64,000 nucleotides of DNA from NCBI RefSeq assembly GCF_001431405.1, contig NZ_LDJL01000007.1:248001-312000 (forward strand). The letters are read 5' to 3'. This DNA comes from Pseudoxanthomonas dokdonensis (GTDB taxonomy: Bacteria > Pseudomonadota > Gammaproteobacteria > Xanthomonadales > Xanthomonadaceae). The notes beneath the pieces are model-generated. The model saw nothing but the letters and a program-made list of their open reading frames with translations, was not told where the DNA came from and did no database searches. Made by a program: the position numbers and the translations under genes. Each line of letters opens with the position of its first letter. Within the stretch, counting starts at the first letter, position 1. This document shows, one piece after another, positions 1 through 9,439 of the stretch.

Positions 1-2169
1 GGGCCCGGTGGCGATGCGCCACGTCCACGCACCTGTCTGGTGCTGGGCGGCGGTGGTGCCCGCGGCGCCGCCCATGTCGGCCTGCTGAAGGTGCTCGACC
101 GCGAACACATTGCGGTCGACTGCATCGTCGGAACCTCGATGGGCGCGGTGGTCGGCGGCCTTTACGCGGCTGGCTACAGCGCCGATCAGATTGAGGACAT
201 CCTCGACAGCATCGACTGGAACCAGGTGCTGCGCGATCAGTCGCCACGCGACGAGCAGAGCATGCGCCGCAAACAGGAACAGCTTGAGCTGCTGGGCGGG
301 GTGGAACTGGGCATCCACGACGGCAAGATCGCTTTCCCGCGCGGCATCCTGCAGGGCCAGCGGATGGAACTGTTGTTGCGGCGGCTGCTGTTGCCGGCCA
401 GTGGCATCGAGGATTTCGACGATCTGCCGATTCCGTTCCGCGCAGTGGCCACCGATATCGTCAATGGCCAGAAGGTGGTGTTCGAGCGCGGCGACCTGGC
501 CCTGGCGATCCGCGCCAGCATGTCGGTGCCGGCGGCGTTTTCGCCGATCCGGGTCGATGGCCGGCTGCTGGTCGATGGCGGCGTCGTCGACAACGTGCCG
601 ATCGATGAAGCCCGCAAGCTCGGTGCGCAGCGGATGATTGTCTCGCAGGTCGGCTCACCGTTGCTGCAGGAAGACCAGTTGACCTCGCCATTGGCGGTCA
701 GCCAGCAGATGGCCAATATCCTGATGCAGGGAAACATCCGCGCCCAGATCGACAGCCTGGGTGCCGACGATCTGTTGATCGTGCCGCAGCTCGGCGATAT
801 CGGCAGCCAGGAATTCCAGCGCAGCGACGAGGCCAGGCAGGCCGGCCAGGCGGCCGCCGAACAGGCAGTGGCCAGTCTGCGCCGCTATGCGGGGGATCCG
901 GCGGAGTACGCAAGTTTCCAGCAACGGCACCGGCTGCCCGGCAACGATGTCGAACTGATTTCATTCGTGCGGGTGCTGGATGATCGCACCGGCACCGCCA
1001 CCTATGTCGAGCAGCGCCTGCAGGACAACGTCGGCAAACCGCTGGACGTGGAGCGTCTGGAAAGCGACATCGCCACCGTGTATGGCGAGGGGCGCTACGA
1101 GAAAGTGCAATGGGAGCTTGCCAGCCAGGACGGACGGCAGGGCCTGCAGGTGACTCCGGTCGACAAGGACTGGGGACCGGATTTCCTGCATTTCGGCCTG
1201 CGCCTTTCCGATGACTTCGATGGCGGCAGCAACTACCAGTTGCTGGCGCAGTACACCCGGACCGGGCTGGACGAGAAAGGCAGTGAGTTCAAGGCCGGTC
1301 TCGGCATCGGCGAAGTGGTCAGTCTGTACGGTCAGTACTTCCGGCCATTCGGCGCGACCGCGCGCCACGGTGTGGTCGCCGGTCTGGACTACCGCGCCAC
1401 CGAGTTCCCGATTTACGCCACCGACGCCGATGAGCCAATCGCCGAGTTCCGTTATGCGCTCAGCCAGGCATCACTGGCCTGGCGTTTTTCACCCGACCGC
1501 AACTGGGCATTCGCATTGGGCGGTGAACTGGGCAAGGAACACATTTCGCAGCAGGTTGGCGACCTCGGAGGCATCGGCGCGCTGCACAACCAGCTCACCA
1601 GTGTTTCGCTGTCGGTGAATTACGACTCGCTGGACAGCGTCGGCTTTCCGACCCGCGGCCAGCGCCTGAGCTTCAGCAACACCAATTATTTCGAAGCGTT
1701 GGGTGGCGACGCCAACGCGCAGTCGTATCGATTGCAGTGGGACGGCGCCTGGAGCCATGGCCAGAATCACTGGCTGGCGGGCGTCCGCGGTTCTTCTTCA
1801 GAAGGCGGCGAAACCCTGCTGGCGACCTATGGCTTCCTGGGCGGACTGGGCAATCTGTCCGGCTATCCTGAGCAGGCGATATTCGCCAGCCAGATCGGCC
1901 TGGCCCGGCTGGCGTATTACCATCGGCTGGTCAACAGCACGTCGCTGGTGTCGATGCCGGTGTACTGGGGCGGCACGCTGGAAATGGGCGGCTTCTGGGA
2001 CAGCCGTGACCAGATCGACAGCAACTCGCTGATTGGCGCCGGCAGTGTATTCCTCGGTGCGGAAACCTTCCTTGGCCCGGTGTTCCTCGGCTATGGGCGG
2101 GCCGAGACCGGGCACGATTCGTTCTATCTGACCTTCGGTTCGTTGCTGCGTGGCCGGGACCCGTTCTGA
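1..2169 (+). CDS. Patatin-like phospholipase with C-terminal outer-membrane beta-barrel (5' truncated by window edge)
   Basis: The frame is open from base 1, so the true start and signal peptide lie outside the window. The codon at 40 is inside the conserved oxyanion-hole motif (GGGGARG, ~nt 46-66) and cannot be the start. The patatin nucleophile elbow GTSMG is at nt 130-144 and the DGG of the catalytic Ser-Asp dyad at nt 574-582. A POTRA-like linker follows (~nt 940-1160), then a BamA/Omp85-type beta-barrel to the C terminus. This is the PlpD-type autotransporter architecture (type Vd): the family hydrolyses phospholipid acyl esters and is exported to or through the outer membrane. The gene ends convergently, 18 bp from the next gene. 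Whether this barrel secretes the patatin domain or holds it in the periplasm cannot be told from sequence. Confidence 0.9.
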   Translation, partial: GPGGDAPRPRTCLVLGGGGARGAAHVGLLKVLDREHIAVDCIVGTSMGAVVGGLYAAGYSADQIEDILDSIDWNQVLRDQSPRDEQSMRRKQEQLELLGGVELGIHDGKIAFPRGILQGQRMELLLRRLLLPASGIEDFDDLPIPFRAVATDIVNGQKVVFERGDLALAIRASMSVPAAFSPIRVDGRLLVDGGVVDNVPIDEARKLGAQRMIVSQVGSPLLQEDQLTSPLAVSQQMANILMQGNIRAQIDSLGADDLLIVPQLGDIGSQEFQRSDEARQAGQAAAEQAVASLRRYAGDPAEYASFQQRHRLPGNDVELISFVRVLDDRTGTATYVEQRLQDNVGKPLDVERLESDIATVYGEGRYEKVQWELASQDGRQGLQVTPVDKDWGPDFLHFGLRLSDDFDGGSNYQLLAQYTRTGLDEKGSEFKAGLGIGEVVSLYGQYFRPFGATARHGVVAGLDYRATEFPIYATDADEPIAEFRYALSQASLAWRFSPDRNWAFALGGELGKEHISQQVGDLGGIGALHNQLTSVSLSVNYDSLDSVGFPTRGQRLSFSNTNYFEALGGDANAQSYRLQWDGAWSHGQNHWLAGVRGSSSEGGETLLATYGFLGGLGNLSGYPEQAIFASQIGLARLAYYHRLVNSTSLVSMPVYWGGTLEMGGFWDSRDQIDSNSLIGAGSVFLGAETFLGPVFLGYGRAETGHDSFYLTFGSLLRGRDPF

Positions 2170-2187
2170 TGCTGCCGGCGCCTGCGC

Positions 2188-2886
2188 TCAAGCGGGTGTC
2201 GTGCAGGTCAGCGTGGTGCCATAGAAGTCGACTTTCACCTCGCCCTGGTGTTCCCAGAAATCGACCCCGCTGCGGCCATAGCGGGCACCGCTGGCGGCAC
2301 GCCGTGGAAACACGATGGTCTGGTCGTCACCCCAGGTCAGCACCGCGGCCTTGGGATCCAGATCGTTGTAGAACACCGCGGTCAGTGGCTTGCTGTTGTC
2401 GTCGCAGCGGTACTCGACTGCGGTCGGCACGGTGATGTCGCCATGGTTGATCTGAAGGTCGACCAGCTGCGTCTGGTATGACTCCAACACGCACTGGCGC
2501 ATGTCGTCGGCTTTCCAGCAATCATCGCGGCCCTTGATCCAGCCGCGTTCGCTGGACATCAGCATGCTCTTGTTGGCACCTGCGCGGGCCAGGGCCGCGC
2601 CGTAGCGTTCGGCAAGGCGACGGTCCAGCGTCGCCAGGCCGGCATCATCGCAAATCATTTTTTCCACCTTGCCGTCGGCACGTCCGCAGTCGAACGACGG
2701 CGACGTGGCGACACCCTCCTGTGCTGCACTTGAATCTGCATTCGCGGCGGTGTCGACCGCGGTCGCTGCTGTCGGCGCAGCCGCCTTGCCGGCGCCACTG
2801 TCGGCAACCGGTGTCGCGGGTTGCTGGCAGGCTGCCAGCGCCAGCAAGAGAAGACAGCAGAAAGAAATCTTCATGAAGTGCTTCAT
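2188..2886 (-). CDS. Lipoprotein with LprI-like and MliC domains (lysozyme inhibitor)
   Basis: The 232-residue product starts with a lipoprotein signal peptide ending in the lipobox LAAC (about residues 17-20). A low-complexity Ala/Asp linker follows. Residues ~65-145 form a Cys-containing LprI/DUF1311-like domain (FDCGRA, MICDD, DDCW, QCVLESY). Residues ~155-232 match MliC, the membrane-bound inhibitor of c-type lysozyme, including the conserved SGARY-type loop (ASGARYG), the FWEHQGE strand and the paired Cys. MliC loops insert into the lysozyme active site; LprI domains are also reported as lysozyme inhibitors. The predicted role is protection of peptidoglycan from host or competitor lysozyme at the inner face of the outer membrane. 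Having both domains in one lipoprotein is less usual than either alone. The domain calls come from motif reading only. Confidence 0.8.
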   Translation of the reverse strand: MKHFMKISFCCLLLLALAACQQPATPVADSGAGKAAAPTAATAVDTAANADSSAAQEGVATSPSFDCGRADGKVEKMICDDAGLATLDRRLAERYGAALARAGANKSMLMSSERGWIKGRDDCWKADDMRQCVLESYQTQLVDLQINHGDITVPTAVEYRCDDNSKPLTAVFYNDLDPKAAVLTWGDDQTIVFPRRAASGARYGRSGVDFWEHQGEVKVDFYGTTLTCTTPA

Positions 2887-2975
2887 GATCAGTCCAGGTC
2901 GATGCGGATGGCATCAGTGGAGCAGCCCGACGGTTAGGGTACCGTCAAGCCTGCCGGCTCGAACAGGCAACCGGC

Positions 2976-4055
2976 TCAGCGCACACCGCGCCGACGCCGC
3001 CAGAACAGGAATCCACTGACCAGCAGGAAGGCTGGCATCAGCCCGGCCAACGCCGTCGCCCAACGCATCCAGGCGCCGCCGACGCTGCCGATATGCAGCG
3101 GATAGATGGCGTGATGGATACGACTGCCCAACCGGTGACGGCGGGCGTCGTCGACGATGACCCGCCCATTCCCATCGCCGCCCAACTGGATCTGGCTGCG
3201 GCCGACCGGGTGCCACTCACCAGTGCCGCGAGCCCGCAGTGTCACCACGCCGGCTTTGGGCGTGGACACCCGGCTGATGCGGCCATCGGGCCACGCGCGT
3301 TGTGCACGCAGCAGTACCGTCGCACCGTCAAAGTCGTTGGCCGACACCCGGGAAGGCGGCAGCTCCACCGCTGCCGGTTCGCCGCCGAACAGGCTGGTCA
3401 ATACCTGGCGGAAGCCGGCCGAGTAGATCATGCCGGTGCCGGTCAACACCGCCAGCAGCAACAGCGGCAGCAGCAGCACGCCGCTGACCCGGTGCCAGCT
3501 GAGCCAACGCCGCGATGGGGGTTGCGTGTGCAGCTTGAAACCGGCCCGCCACTGTCCGCGCCGCGGCCACCACAGGTACAGCCCGCTCAGCAACATGCCC
3601 AGTGCAATCCAGCCAACGATGCCCAGCAACTGTTTGCCGGACTCGCCGCCGAGCAGTTCGACGTGCCAGTGATGCAGCCACATCAGTGGATCATTGCCGG
3701 TGTCGCGGACCAGCAGCAGATCACCACTTTCCGGCGCGAAGTAGCCACGTGAGCCATCGGCGAAATAGCCCTGCCATACCGGCAGCTCGGCGCGTGGCAG
3801 ATCCAGCGAGCGCAGCCCGTGCGCGCCCCAGTCGGCCAGGATCGTATCGAGCACATGGCCATCGGCAACGGCCTTGTGTTGCATCAGCGCCGGTTGCAGC
3901 TGGCCGAGCAGGGTAGTGTGGAACACCAGCACGCTGCCGGCCAGCGATACCAGCGCCAGCAGCGTGCCGACGCTCAGCCCCAGCCACAGGTGCAGCCAGG
4001 CCAAGCCACGACGCAGGCGCTGGCGGAGACTGGCCGGACGTGGTGGGGCGGGCAT
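2976..4055 (-). CDS. PepSY-associated TM helix protein (siderophore/iron utilisation type)
   Basis: The 359-residue inner-membrane protein has a first TM helix at ~20-45 with the family's typical continuation (SLAGSVLVFH), a PepSY-type extracytoplasmic region (~55-125), two central TM helices (~135-160 and ~190-210) and a C-terminal TM helix (~325-350) ending in basic residues. Members of this family (PiuB-like) are often encoded with TonB-dependent siderophore receptors and are thought to help reduce or release iron in the periplasm. Here the start codon overlaps the stop of the receptor gene in a TGATG arrangement, so the two are very likely translationally coupled and both under the Fur box at 6223-6241. 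No catalytic residues can be assigned, and the biochemical role is inference from context. Confidence 0.85.
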   Translation of the reverse strand: MPAPPRPASLRQRLRRGLAWLHLWLGLSVGTLLALVSLAGSVLVFHTTLLGQLQPALMQHKAVADGHVLDTILADWGAHGLRSLDLPRAELPVWQGYFADGSRGYFAPESGDLLLVRDTGNDPLMWLHHWHVELLGGESGKQLLGIVGWIALGMLLSGLYLWWPRRGQWRAGFKLHTQPPSRRWLSWHRVSGVLLLPLLLLAVLTGTGMIYSAGFRQVLTSLFGGEPAAVELPPSRVSANDFDGATVLLRAQRAWPDGRISRVSTPKAGVVTLRARGTGEWHPVGRSQIQLGGDGNGRVIVDDARRHRLGSRIHHAIYPLHIGSVGGAWMRWATALAGLMPAFLLVSGFLFWRRRRGVR

Positions 4056-6187
4056 CAGAAGCGGTTGGACCAGGTCAGGCTCAGCACCCGTCCGCGGCCG
4101 GCGACGTAAGTGTCAGGACGGGGCGTGCTCTGCGAGTAGTAAGTGACGTATTGTTGATCGAACAGATTTTCGATGCCGGCGCTGAGCATGCCCACCGGCA
4201 GTTGCACCCGGGTCAGCAGATCGACGGTGGCATAGCCGTCGAATGCCGCGGGCAGGCGCTGGCCGCGGTAGTCGAACTGACGATCGAAGGCCTTGCTGGC
4301 CTGCAGGCGGATGTTGACCGATGAGGTGAATGGCACGTCCCAGAACGCGGTCAACCGATCCGGGCTGACGTTGATGCCGGGCAGATCGCTGTCGACCCGA
4401 TCGTCGCCGTCACTGTCGTAGCGACCACGGGTCGCGGCATAGGCCAGGCCGACGCGCATGCCCTGTTCGAAGCGATAGGCCAGGTTGCCTTCGACGCCCT
4501 GGATTTCAGTGCGTTCGCGGACCACGTTGTAGGTCTGGGTGATGCTGTCGTAGGCCAGTCGCGAGCCAAGGTCCGAATCAGACCAGAAATAGGCCAGGTG
4601 CGCCAGCCAGTGCCCGTTGTCGTAGTCGATGCCGAGCTCGCGGTTGTCGGCCACCACCGGCGACAGATCGACCAGCGAATCAACCCGTTGCCCCGGTTGG
4701 TTGATGCCGCGCAGGACACGGCCGATATCGGCCACGGTGTAGCCTTCCGAATACGAGGCATACAGTTTCAGCGCGTCGCTGGCTTCCCAGACCAGGCCGA
4801 CGTTGGGCAGCACGTCGTTGCTTTCCGGCTTGCCGCCCTCGACGAACTGGCCGCCGTTGTAACTGGGCAGGGTGGTGAAGTCATCGACCTGCAGGGTGCC
4901 GTGTTCGTAGCGCAGACCGCCAGTCAACAATACCGATTCGGCCAGCCACCACTCGAACTGGGCAAACGGCGACCACGATTCGTATGTGGTTTCCGGCACC
5001 CAGTCCAGGCCCGCTTCGACCAGCGCCTGATGGGTGCTGTCGCGGCCCCAGTCCAGGCCCAGGATCACGCGCAGGTTCTGGTCGAACAGATTGCCGCGCG
5101 ACCAGCTGAACTTGGCGCCGAGTTTTTCCGAGGCGTTCTGCGACTGATCCCACCAGTGCGGGTCGCGGCCATCGCCCCAGAAATCCTCCCAGTCGCTGCT
5201 GCCGTACAGGGCTTCGAAATCCACCCAGTACAACTGCGCCTGCAGATAGCCGCCAGCCAGATCCTTGTCGGTGTAATCCAGGGTTACCGAAGTCGAGCGG
5301 TTGCGTGGACCTTGCAATGGCTTGGCGCCGGGTTCGCTGGTCGCCAACTGGCCGCTGGCGGGATCGCCGTTGACGGTGTGGTAGTCGTTGTTGCCCTGCA
5401 GCTGGTAACGGTTGCCACTCAACTGCAGGCGCTTGTCCTGATCCGGGCTCCAGCCGCCCTTGGCGAACAGGTTGTAGCTGCGCGACTCCATCAGGTCGCC
5501 CTGGATGTCGTTGACCGCGATTGGCTGGCCATTGCCGTCGTAGTAGAGGCCTTCGCTGGCGTAGGAACCGCCGCCGACGAAATCGAACGCACCGTTATGG
5601 CTGCCGAACAGATACGAGGCGCGGTAGCCGTTGCTGTCATCGCGGTGGGCCAGCGCGGTGCTGCCGGTGACGCTGACTTCCTGGAACTGGCCATCCTTGC
5701 GTGGCGCGCGCTTGGTGATGATGTTGATGATGCCGCCGGACGCACCCAGGCCCTGCAGCGCGTTGGCGCCGTGGATGACCTCGATGCGTTCGATCATCGC
5801 CGGATCGATGGTGTGGCCGTCTCGACCGCCGTCGCGCAGCGGGGTGGACTGGGGCACGCCATCGACCAGATACAGCGGCTTGCGACCGCGCAGGGTTTCG
5901 CCGCCGTTGGTCAGTTTCTGCCGCGACGGTGCGAATGAGGGAATCAGGTTGGCCAGTACCTGCGAGATGTCCTGGGTCAGCGCCAGCTGCTGATCCAGTT
6001 GCTGGCGGTCGATGACGGTAATGGTGTTGGGCAGTGCCGCGGCGGACTCCGGGCCGCGGGTGGTGCTGGCCGATACCGTTACCCGGTCCAGGGTCACGGC
6101 GTCATCGGTCGAAGCGCCCTGCGCATTGGCATGGGCAGCCGCCAGCGTGGTCAGGACGGCAAGGCAAAGGCGGGTGTTGCGAAGCAT
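4055..6187 (-). CDS. TonB-dependent siderophore receptor
   Basis: The 710-residue outer-membrane receptor uses the ATG at 6187, directly followed by a signal peptide that ends ANA. An in-frame start 21 bp upstream would add seven residues before the signal peptide and is less likely. The N-terminal plug domain (~residues 30-165) contains TLDRVTVSAS (TonB-box region), the LYLVDGVP motif and the IERIEVIHGANALQG strand with GGIINIITK. The rest is a 22-strand barrel ending in an aromatic residue (LTWSNRF). A Fur box lies just upstream, so expression should rise under iron limitation. The downstream PepSY protein is coupled by overlap. The exact ferric-siderophore ligand cannot be told from sequence. 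Confidence 0.92.
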   Translation of the reverse strand: MLRNTRLCLAVLTTLAAAHANAQGASTDDAVTLDRVTVSASTTRGPESAAALPNTITVIDRQQLDQQLALTQDISQVLANLIPSFAPSRQKLTNGGETLRGRKPLYLVDGVPQSTPLRDGGRDGHTIDPAMIERIEVIHGANALQGLGASGGIINIITKRAPRKDGQFQEVSVTGSTALAHRDDSNGYRASYLFGSHNGAFDFVGGGSYASEGLYYDGNGQPIAVNDIQGDLMESRSYNLFAKGGWSPDQDKRLQLSGNRYQLQGNNDYHTVNGDPASGQLATSEPGAKPLQGPRNRSTSVTLDYTDKDLAGGYLQAQLYWVDFEALYGSSDWEDFWGDGRDPHWWDQSQNASEKLGAKFSWSRGNLFDQNLRVILGLDWGRDSTHQALVEAGLDWVPETTYESWSPFAQFEWWLAESVLLTGGLRYEHGTLQVDDFTTLPSYNGGQFVEGGKPESNDVLPNVGLVWEASDALKLYASYSEGYTVADIGRVLRGINQPGQRVDSLVDLSPVVADNRELGIDYDNGHWLAHLAYFWSDSDLGSRLAYDSITQTYNVVRERTEIQGVEGNLAYRFEQGMRVGLAYAATRGRYDSDGDDRVDSDLPGINVSPDRLTAFWDVPFTSSVNIRLQASKAFDRQFDYRGQRLPAAFDGYATVDLLTRVQLPVGMLSAGIENLFDQQYVTYYSQSTPRPDTYVAGRGRVLSLTWSNRF

Positions 6188-6222
6188 GCGGACATCAACC
6201 AGCAGCAAATCGGGGCATGCAT

Positions 6223-6241
6223 GGTAATAGGAATCATTATC
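6223..6241 (-). promoter_or_regulatory. Fur box upstream of siderophore receptor
   Basis: The 19 bp ggtaataggaatcattatc matches 15 of 19 positions of the classical Fur consensus (GATAATGATAATCATTATC). It lies 36 bp upstream of the receptor start at 6187 on the minus strand. Its right half (AATCATTATC) is identical to that of the second Fur box at 9673-9691. Fe2+-Fur is expected to repress the receptor/PepSY pair. Confidence 0.85.
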
Positions 6242-6315
6242 AATTGAAACCGCAAGCTTCCGTGCCGCCGGTCAGGCAGTGCCAACTGCTCAAGTGCTGG
6301 CGCGGCCGGGTAGCG

Positions 6316-7281
6316 TCAGTCCGCGAATCGCGCCAGCACCTGTTCGCGTGTTGGCATCGCCAGCGCCGCACCCTCGCGTTCGGTGGACAGGGCGGCGAAG
6401 CGGTTGCCGAAGCGGACATGGTCGGCGAACACGCCCTGGCCGGCGGCCGACGCCAGCGAGGCCGCCAGCGCGCCGTTGAAGGCATCGCCGGCGCCAGTGC
6501 TGTCGATGGCCTCGACCGCTTCGGCCGACAGCCGGTAGAACGATTTGCCATCGCCGCGCAGGGTATCTTCCGCGTGCGACACGAACACGCCCAGCGAGCC
6601 CAGGGTGACGACGACGCTGCCGTGGTGCAGCTCGCGACACAGGTGATGCAGGCGGTTGCCGTCGACTTCGCCGATTTCCTCCGGCTGCAGTCGTTCGCCG
6701 ACGTGGCGTGCCAGCAGCGCGGCGAATTCGGTCTCGTTGGGTGTCAGCACGTCGGCCAGCGACAGCAGCTCGGCGCTGGTCGGGGCATTGGCCGGCGCGG
6801 TATTGAGCAGGGTCAGCGCGCCTTGCTGGCGCGCACGGCGCAACGCTGCCAGCACCGCCTCCAGTGGCGACTCCAGCTGGGCCAGCAGCACGTCACCGTG
6901 GCCAAGCTCGGCGCATTGCGCCTGCACGAATGCTTCCGACAACTGCGCATTGGCGCCGGCACCGATGACGATGCTGTTGCGACCACGCGCGTCGACATAG
7001 ATGCCGGCGGTGCCGGTCGGGACTTCGGTGGCCTGGGCACGCATGTCCAGGCCATCGGCCTTGCCCAGCGACATCGCCAGCGCGCCACCGGCATCGGTCC
7101 CCAGCGCGCAGACAAAGCGGGTTGCCGCACCGGCGCGGGCAGCGGCGATAGCCTGGTTGAAACCCTTGCCGCCAGGTCCGGTGGCGTATTGGCCGGCGAT
7201 GGTGGCACCGGCAGCGGGCAGCGTTTCGCACCGCCACACGTGATCAATGTTGAAGGAACCGACGATGGTCACGTTAGGCAT
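6316..7281 (-). CDS. rbsK: PfkB-family carbohydrate kinase, ribokinase-like
   Basis: The 321-residue sugar kinase uses the ATG at 7281, where the conserved N-terminal strand (MPNVTIVGSFNIDHV) begins. A start 48 bp upstream would add a non-conserved tail. Family signatures are the early GGKGFNQA motif (PfkB signature 1, ~residues 38-45) and the late anion-hole motif STGAGDAFNG (~residues 225-235) with the catalytic Asp. Ribokinases phosphorylate ribose or related sugars with ATP. The gene lies 117 bp downstream of nupC on the same strand, which fits salvage of ribose released from imported nucleosides. Substrate (ribose, deoxyribose or another sugar) is not certain, so the gene name is provisional. 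Confidence 0.8.
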   Translation of the reverse strand: MPNVTIVGSFNIDHVWRCETLPAAGATIAGQYATGPGGKGFNQAIAAARAGAATRFVCALGTDAGGALAMSLGKADGLDMRAQATEVPTGTAGIYVDARGRNSIVIGAGANAQLSEAFVQAQCAELGHGDVLLAQLESPLEAVLAALRRARQQGALTLLNTAPANAPTSAELLSLADVLTPNETEFAALLARHVGERLQPEEIGEVDGNRLHHLCRELHHGSVVVTLGSLGVFVSHAEDTLRGDGKSFYRLSAEAVEAIDSTGAGDAFNGALAASLASAAGQGVFADHVRFGNRFAALSTEREGAALAMPTREQVLARFAD

Positions 7282-7398
7282 AAACACTCGTTTGCAACTG
7301 GAAAAAGGGAGGGCAACGGTGGCCGGCACCGCGCAGGCGCGAAGCGCCGCCGCGGGCCCGGTTGACGACCGCCACTGACAGTGTAGGCGGTGGCCTGC

Positions 7399-8697
7399 TC
7401 AGCTGAAGTGAGTGAGCACGCCGGCGATGGTCGCGGTCATGAAAGTGGCTATCGAACCGCCGAGCACCGCGCGCAGGCCAAACCGTGCCAGGTCTGAACG
7501 GCGCTCCGGGGCGAGCCCGCCAATGCCGCCAATCTGGATGGCGATGGAACTGAAATTGGCGAAGCCGCACAGCGCGTAGGTGGCAATCAGCCGGCCTTCC
7601 GCACTCAGGCCCACGCCCGGGACCTGGCCGTTGACGATCCGCGAAAGCTCGGAGTAGGCGACAAATTCGTTGATCACGACCTTCTGTCCAATCAGCGAAC
7701 CGACCGTGGTCGCATCCACCCAGGGGGTGCCGATGACCCAGGCAATCGGCGCCAGTACGTAGCCGAAGATGGTCGACAGGTCGGTCGGCTTGCCGAGCAG
7801 GGCCTGCAGGCCGCTGACTTCACCGAACCAGGTCAGCGGGGCATTGATCAGCGCGATCAGGGCGATGAAGGCCAGCAGCATCGCGCCGATGTTCAATGCC
7901 AGCCGCAAGCCATCGCCAGCGCCGGCAGCGGCGGCGTCAATCACGTTGCTGGCGGTTTTTTCCACTTCCATCTTGACCGTACCGCGGGTCAGCGGGGTAC
8001 CGGTCTCGGGAATCAACAGCTTGGCCACCACCAGGGTCGCCGGCGCGGCCATGATCGAAGCCGCCAGCAGGTGCTTGGCGTAGAACGCCTGCTGCGCCGG
8101 GTCACTGCCGCCGAGCATGCCGACGTAGGCCGCCAGCACGCCACCGGCGATATGGGCCATGCCGCCGATCATCATCGTGATCAGTTCCGACTCGGTCATC
8201 TTGCCGATGTAGGGGCGCACGGTCAGCGGTGCCTCGGTCTGGCCGATGAACACACTGGCGCAGACGCTGGTGGTTTCGGCACCGGACACGCGCATGACCT
8301 TGGTGATCGCCCAGGCCATGCCACGCACCACTGCCTGCATCACCCCCAGGTAGTACAGCACGCCCATCAACGACGAGAAGAAGATGATGGTCGGCAGCAC
8401 CTGGAAGGCGAAGATGAAACCGACCTTGGAGGTGTCCATCAGGCTGCCGAAGATGAAGTTGGAACCTTCGTTGACGAAGCTCAGGATCTTGACGAAGCCG
8501 CGACCCAGCCAATCGAACACGTCGCGCCCCCCCGGCACCAGCAGCACCAGCGCGGCGAAGGCGATCTGCAGACTGATGCCGGTGGCCACCAGTTTCCAGT
8601 CGATGGCCTTGCGGTTGTTGGAGAACAGCCAGACGATGCCGATCAGCACCGCCAGACCGAACAGACCAAACCCTATCCGCCCCAGAGCTTCCACCAT
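7399..8697 (-). CDS. nupC: Concentrative nucleoside transporter (NupC/CNT family)
   Basis: The 432-residue polytopic membrane protein has the full CNT layout: an N-terminal helical region, a gate domain, a nucleoside-recognition region with the QTEAPL motif (~residue 150) typical of CNT proteins, and C-terminal helices including VINEFVAY-type sequence (~residue 340) and the FANFSSIAIQIGG segment (~385). CNT proteins import nucleosides by H+ or Na+ symport. It is followed on the same strand by a ribokinase-like gene, pointing to nucleoside and pentose salvage. Length and motif order are complete, with no sign of damage. Confidence 0.92.
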   Translation of the reverse strand: MVEALGRIGFGLFGLAVLIGIVWLFSNNRKAIDWKLVATGISLQIAFAALVLLVPGGRDVFDWLGRGFVKILSFVNEGSNFIFGSLMDTSKVGFIFAFQVLPTIIFFSSLMGVLYYLGVMQAVVRGMAWAITKVMRVSGAETTSVCASVFIGQTEAPLTVRPYIGKMTESELITMMIGGMAHIAGGVLAAYVGMLGGSDPAQQAFYAKHLLAASIMAAPATLVVAKLLIPETGTPLTRGTVKMEVEKTASNVIDAAAAGAGDGLRLALNIGAMLLAFIALIALINAPLTWFGEVSGLQALLGKPTDLSTIFGYVLAPIAWVIGTPWVDATTVGSLIGQKVVINEFVAYSELSRIVNGQVPGVGLSAEGRLIATYALCGFANFSSIAIQIGGIGGLAPERRSDLARFGLRAVLGGSIATFMTATIAGVLTHFS

Positions 8698-8804
8698 GCA
8701 ACCCCCAGCCCGACCATCGTGACTTGTTAAAGTGGCGTGCAGTCTAGCAGGCCGACGACCCGAGCCGGGCCGCGGCCAGCATCCCCGTCACCGCGATCAC
8801 CGCT

Positions 8805-9377
8805 TCAGCCGACGCCAAACACCGCAACCCACAGCGCCAGTGCCAGGAACACCACCGCGGCGATGGTCCGCGCCAGTTTCAATGGCAGCCGATCGGCAAA
8901 GCGATGGCCCAGCCAGACCACCGGCAGGTTGGCTGCCAACATGCCCAGCGTAGTGCCGGTGATGACCTGCCACAGCGGGCTGTACTTGGTCGCCAGCAGT
9001 ACCGTGGCGACCTGGGTCTTGTCGCCGATTTCGGCCAGGAAGAAGGCGATCAGGGTGGCGATGAAGGCGCCGTGGGCCGGCAGCTTTTCATCGTTCTCAT
9101 CCAGCTTGTCCGGCTTCAGCGTCCATAGCGCGACCGCCAGGAAGCTGGCAGTCACCACCCAGCGCAGGATTTCCGGCGACAGCCATTGCGACAGTTCGGC
9201 GCCGAGCCAGGCCGAGACGGCATGGTTCAACAGGGTCGCGGCAAGAATGCCGAAGGCGATTGGCCACGGCTTGCGGAAACGGGCGGCCAGCAGCAGCGCC
9301 AGCAATTGGGTCTTGTCGCCAATCTCGGCGACGGCGACGGTGCCGGTCGATACCAGCAGGGCTTGCAGGGAAGACAT
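8805..9377 (-). CDS. TMEM165/GDT1 (UPF0016) family Mn2+ exporter
   Basis: The 190-residue inner-membrane protein consists of two homologous three-helix halves, each opening with the family signature EIGDKTQ (residues 18-24 and 116-122). The acidic and polar residues of these motifs form the cation path in GDT1 proteins. Bacterial relatives such as MneA of Vibrio export Mn2+. I start it at the ATG at 9377, 5 bp after a GGAG ribosome site; an upstream in-frame start would run into the leader. The preceding leader carries a yybP-ykoY manganese riboswitch, which supports Mn2+ export as the function and Mn2+-induced expression as the regulation. Confidence 0.92.
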   Translation of the reverse strand: MSSLQALLVSTGTVAVAEIGDKTQLLALLLAARFRKPWPIAFGILAATLLNHAVSAWLGAELSQWLSPEILRWVVTASFLAVALWTLKPDKLDENDEKLPAHGAFIATLIAFFLAEIGDKTQVATVLLATKYSPLWQVITGTTLGMLAANLPVVWLGHRFADRLPLKLARTIAAVVFLALALWVAVFGVG

Positions 9378-9387
9378 CGGAACTCCA

Positions 9388-9436
9388 GGGCCGGGCAAAC
9401 AGGAGGACGCAAAGACAAGCACGCGCTGCCCGGCCC
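9388..9436 (-). promoter_or_regulatory. Candidate riboswitch expression platform next to the ribosome site
   Basis: On the minus strand, GGGCCGGGCA (9436-9427) is perfectly complementary to TGCCCGGCCC (9397-9388), with a 29-nt loop between them. The second arm ends one base before the GGAG ribosome site (9386-9383) of the exporter gene. No U tract follows, so control of translation start rather than transcription termination is the likelier mechanism. That mechanism is inference. Confidence 0.5.
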
Positions 9437-9439
9437 GGG

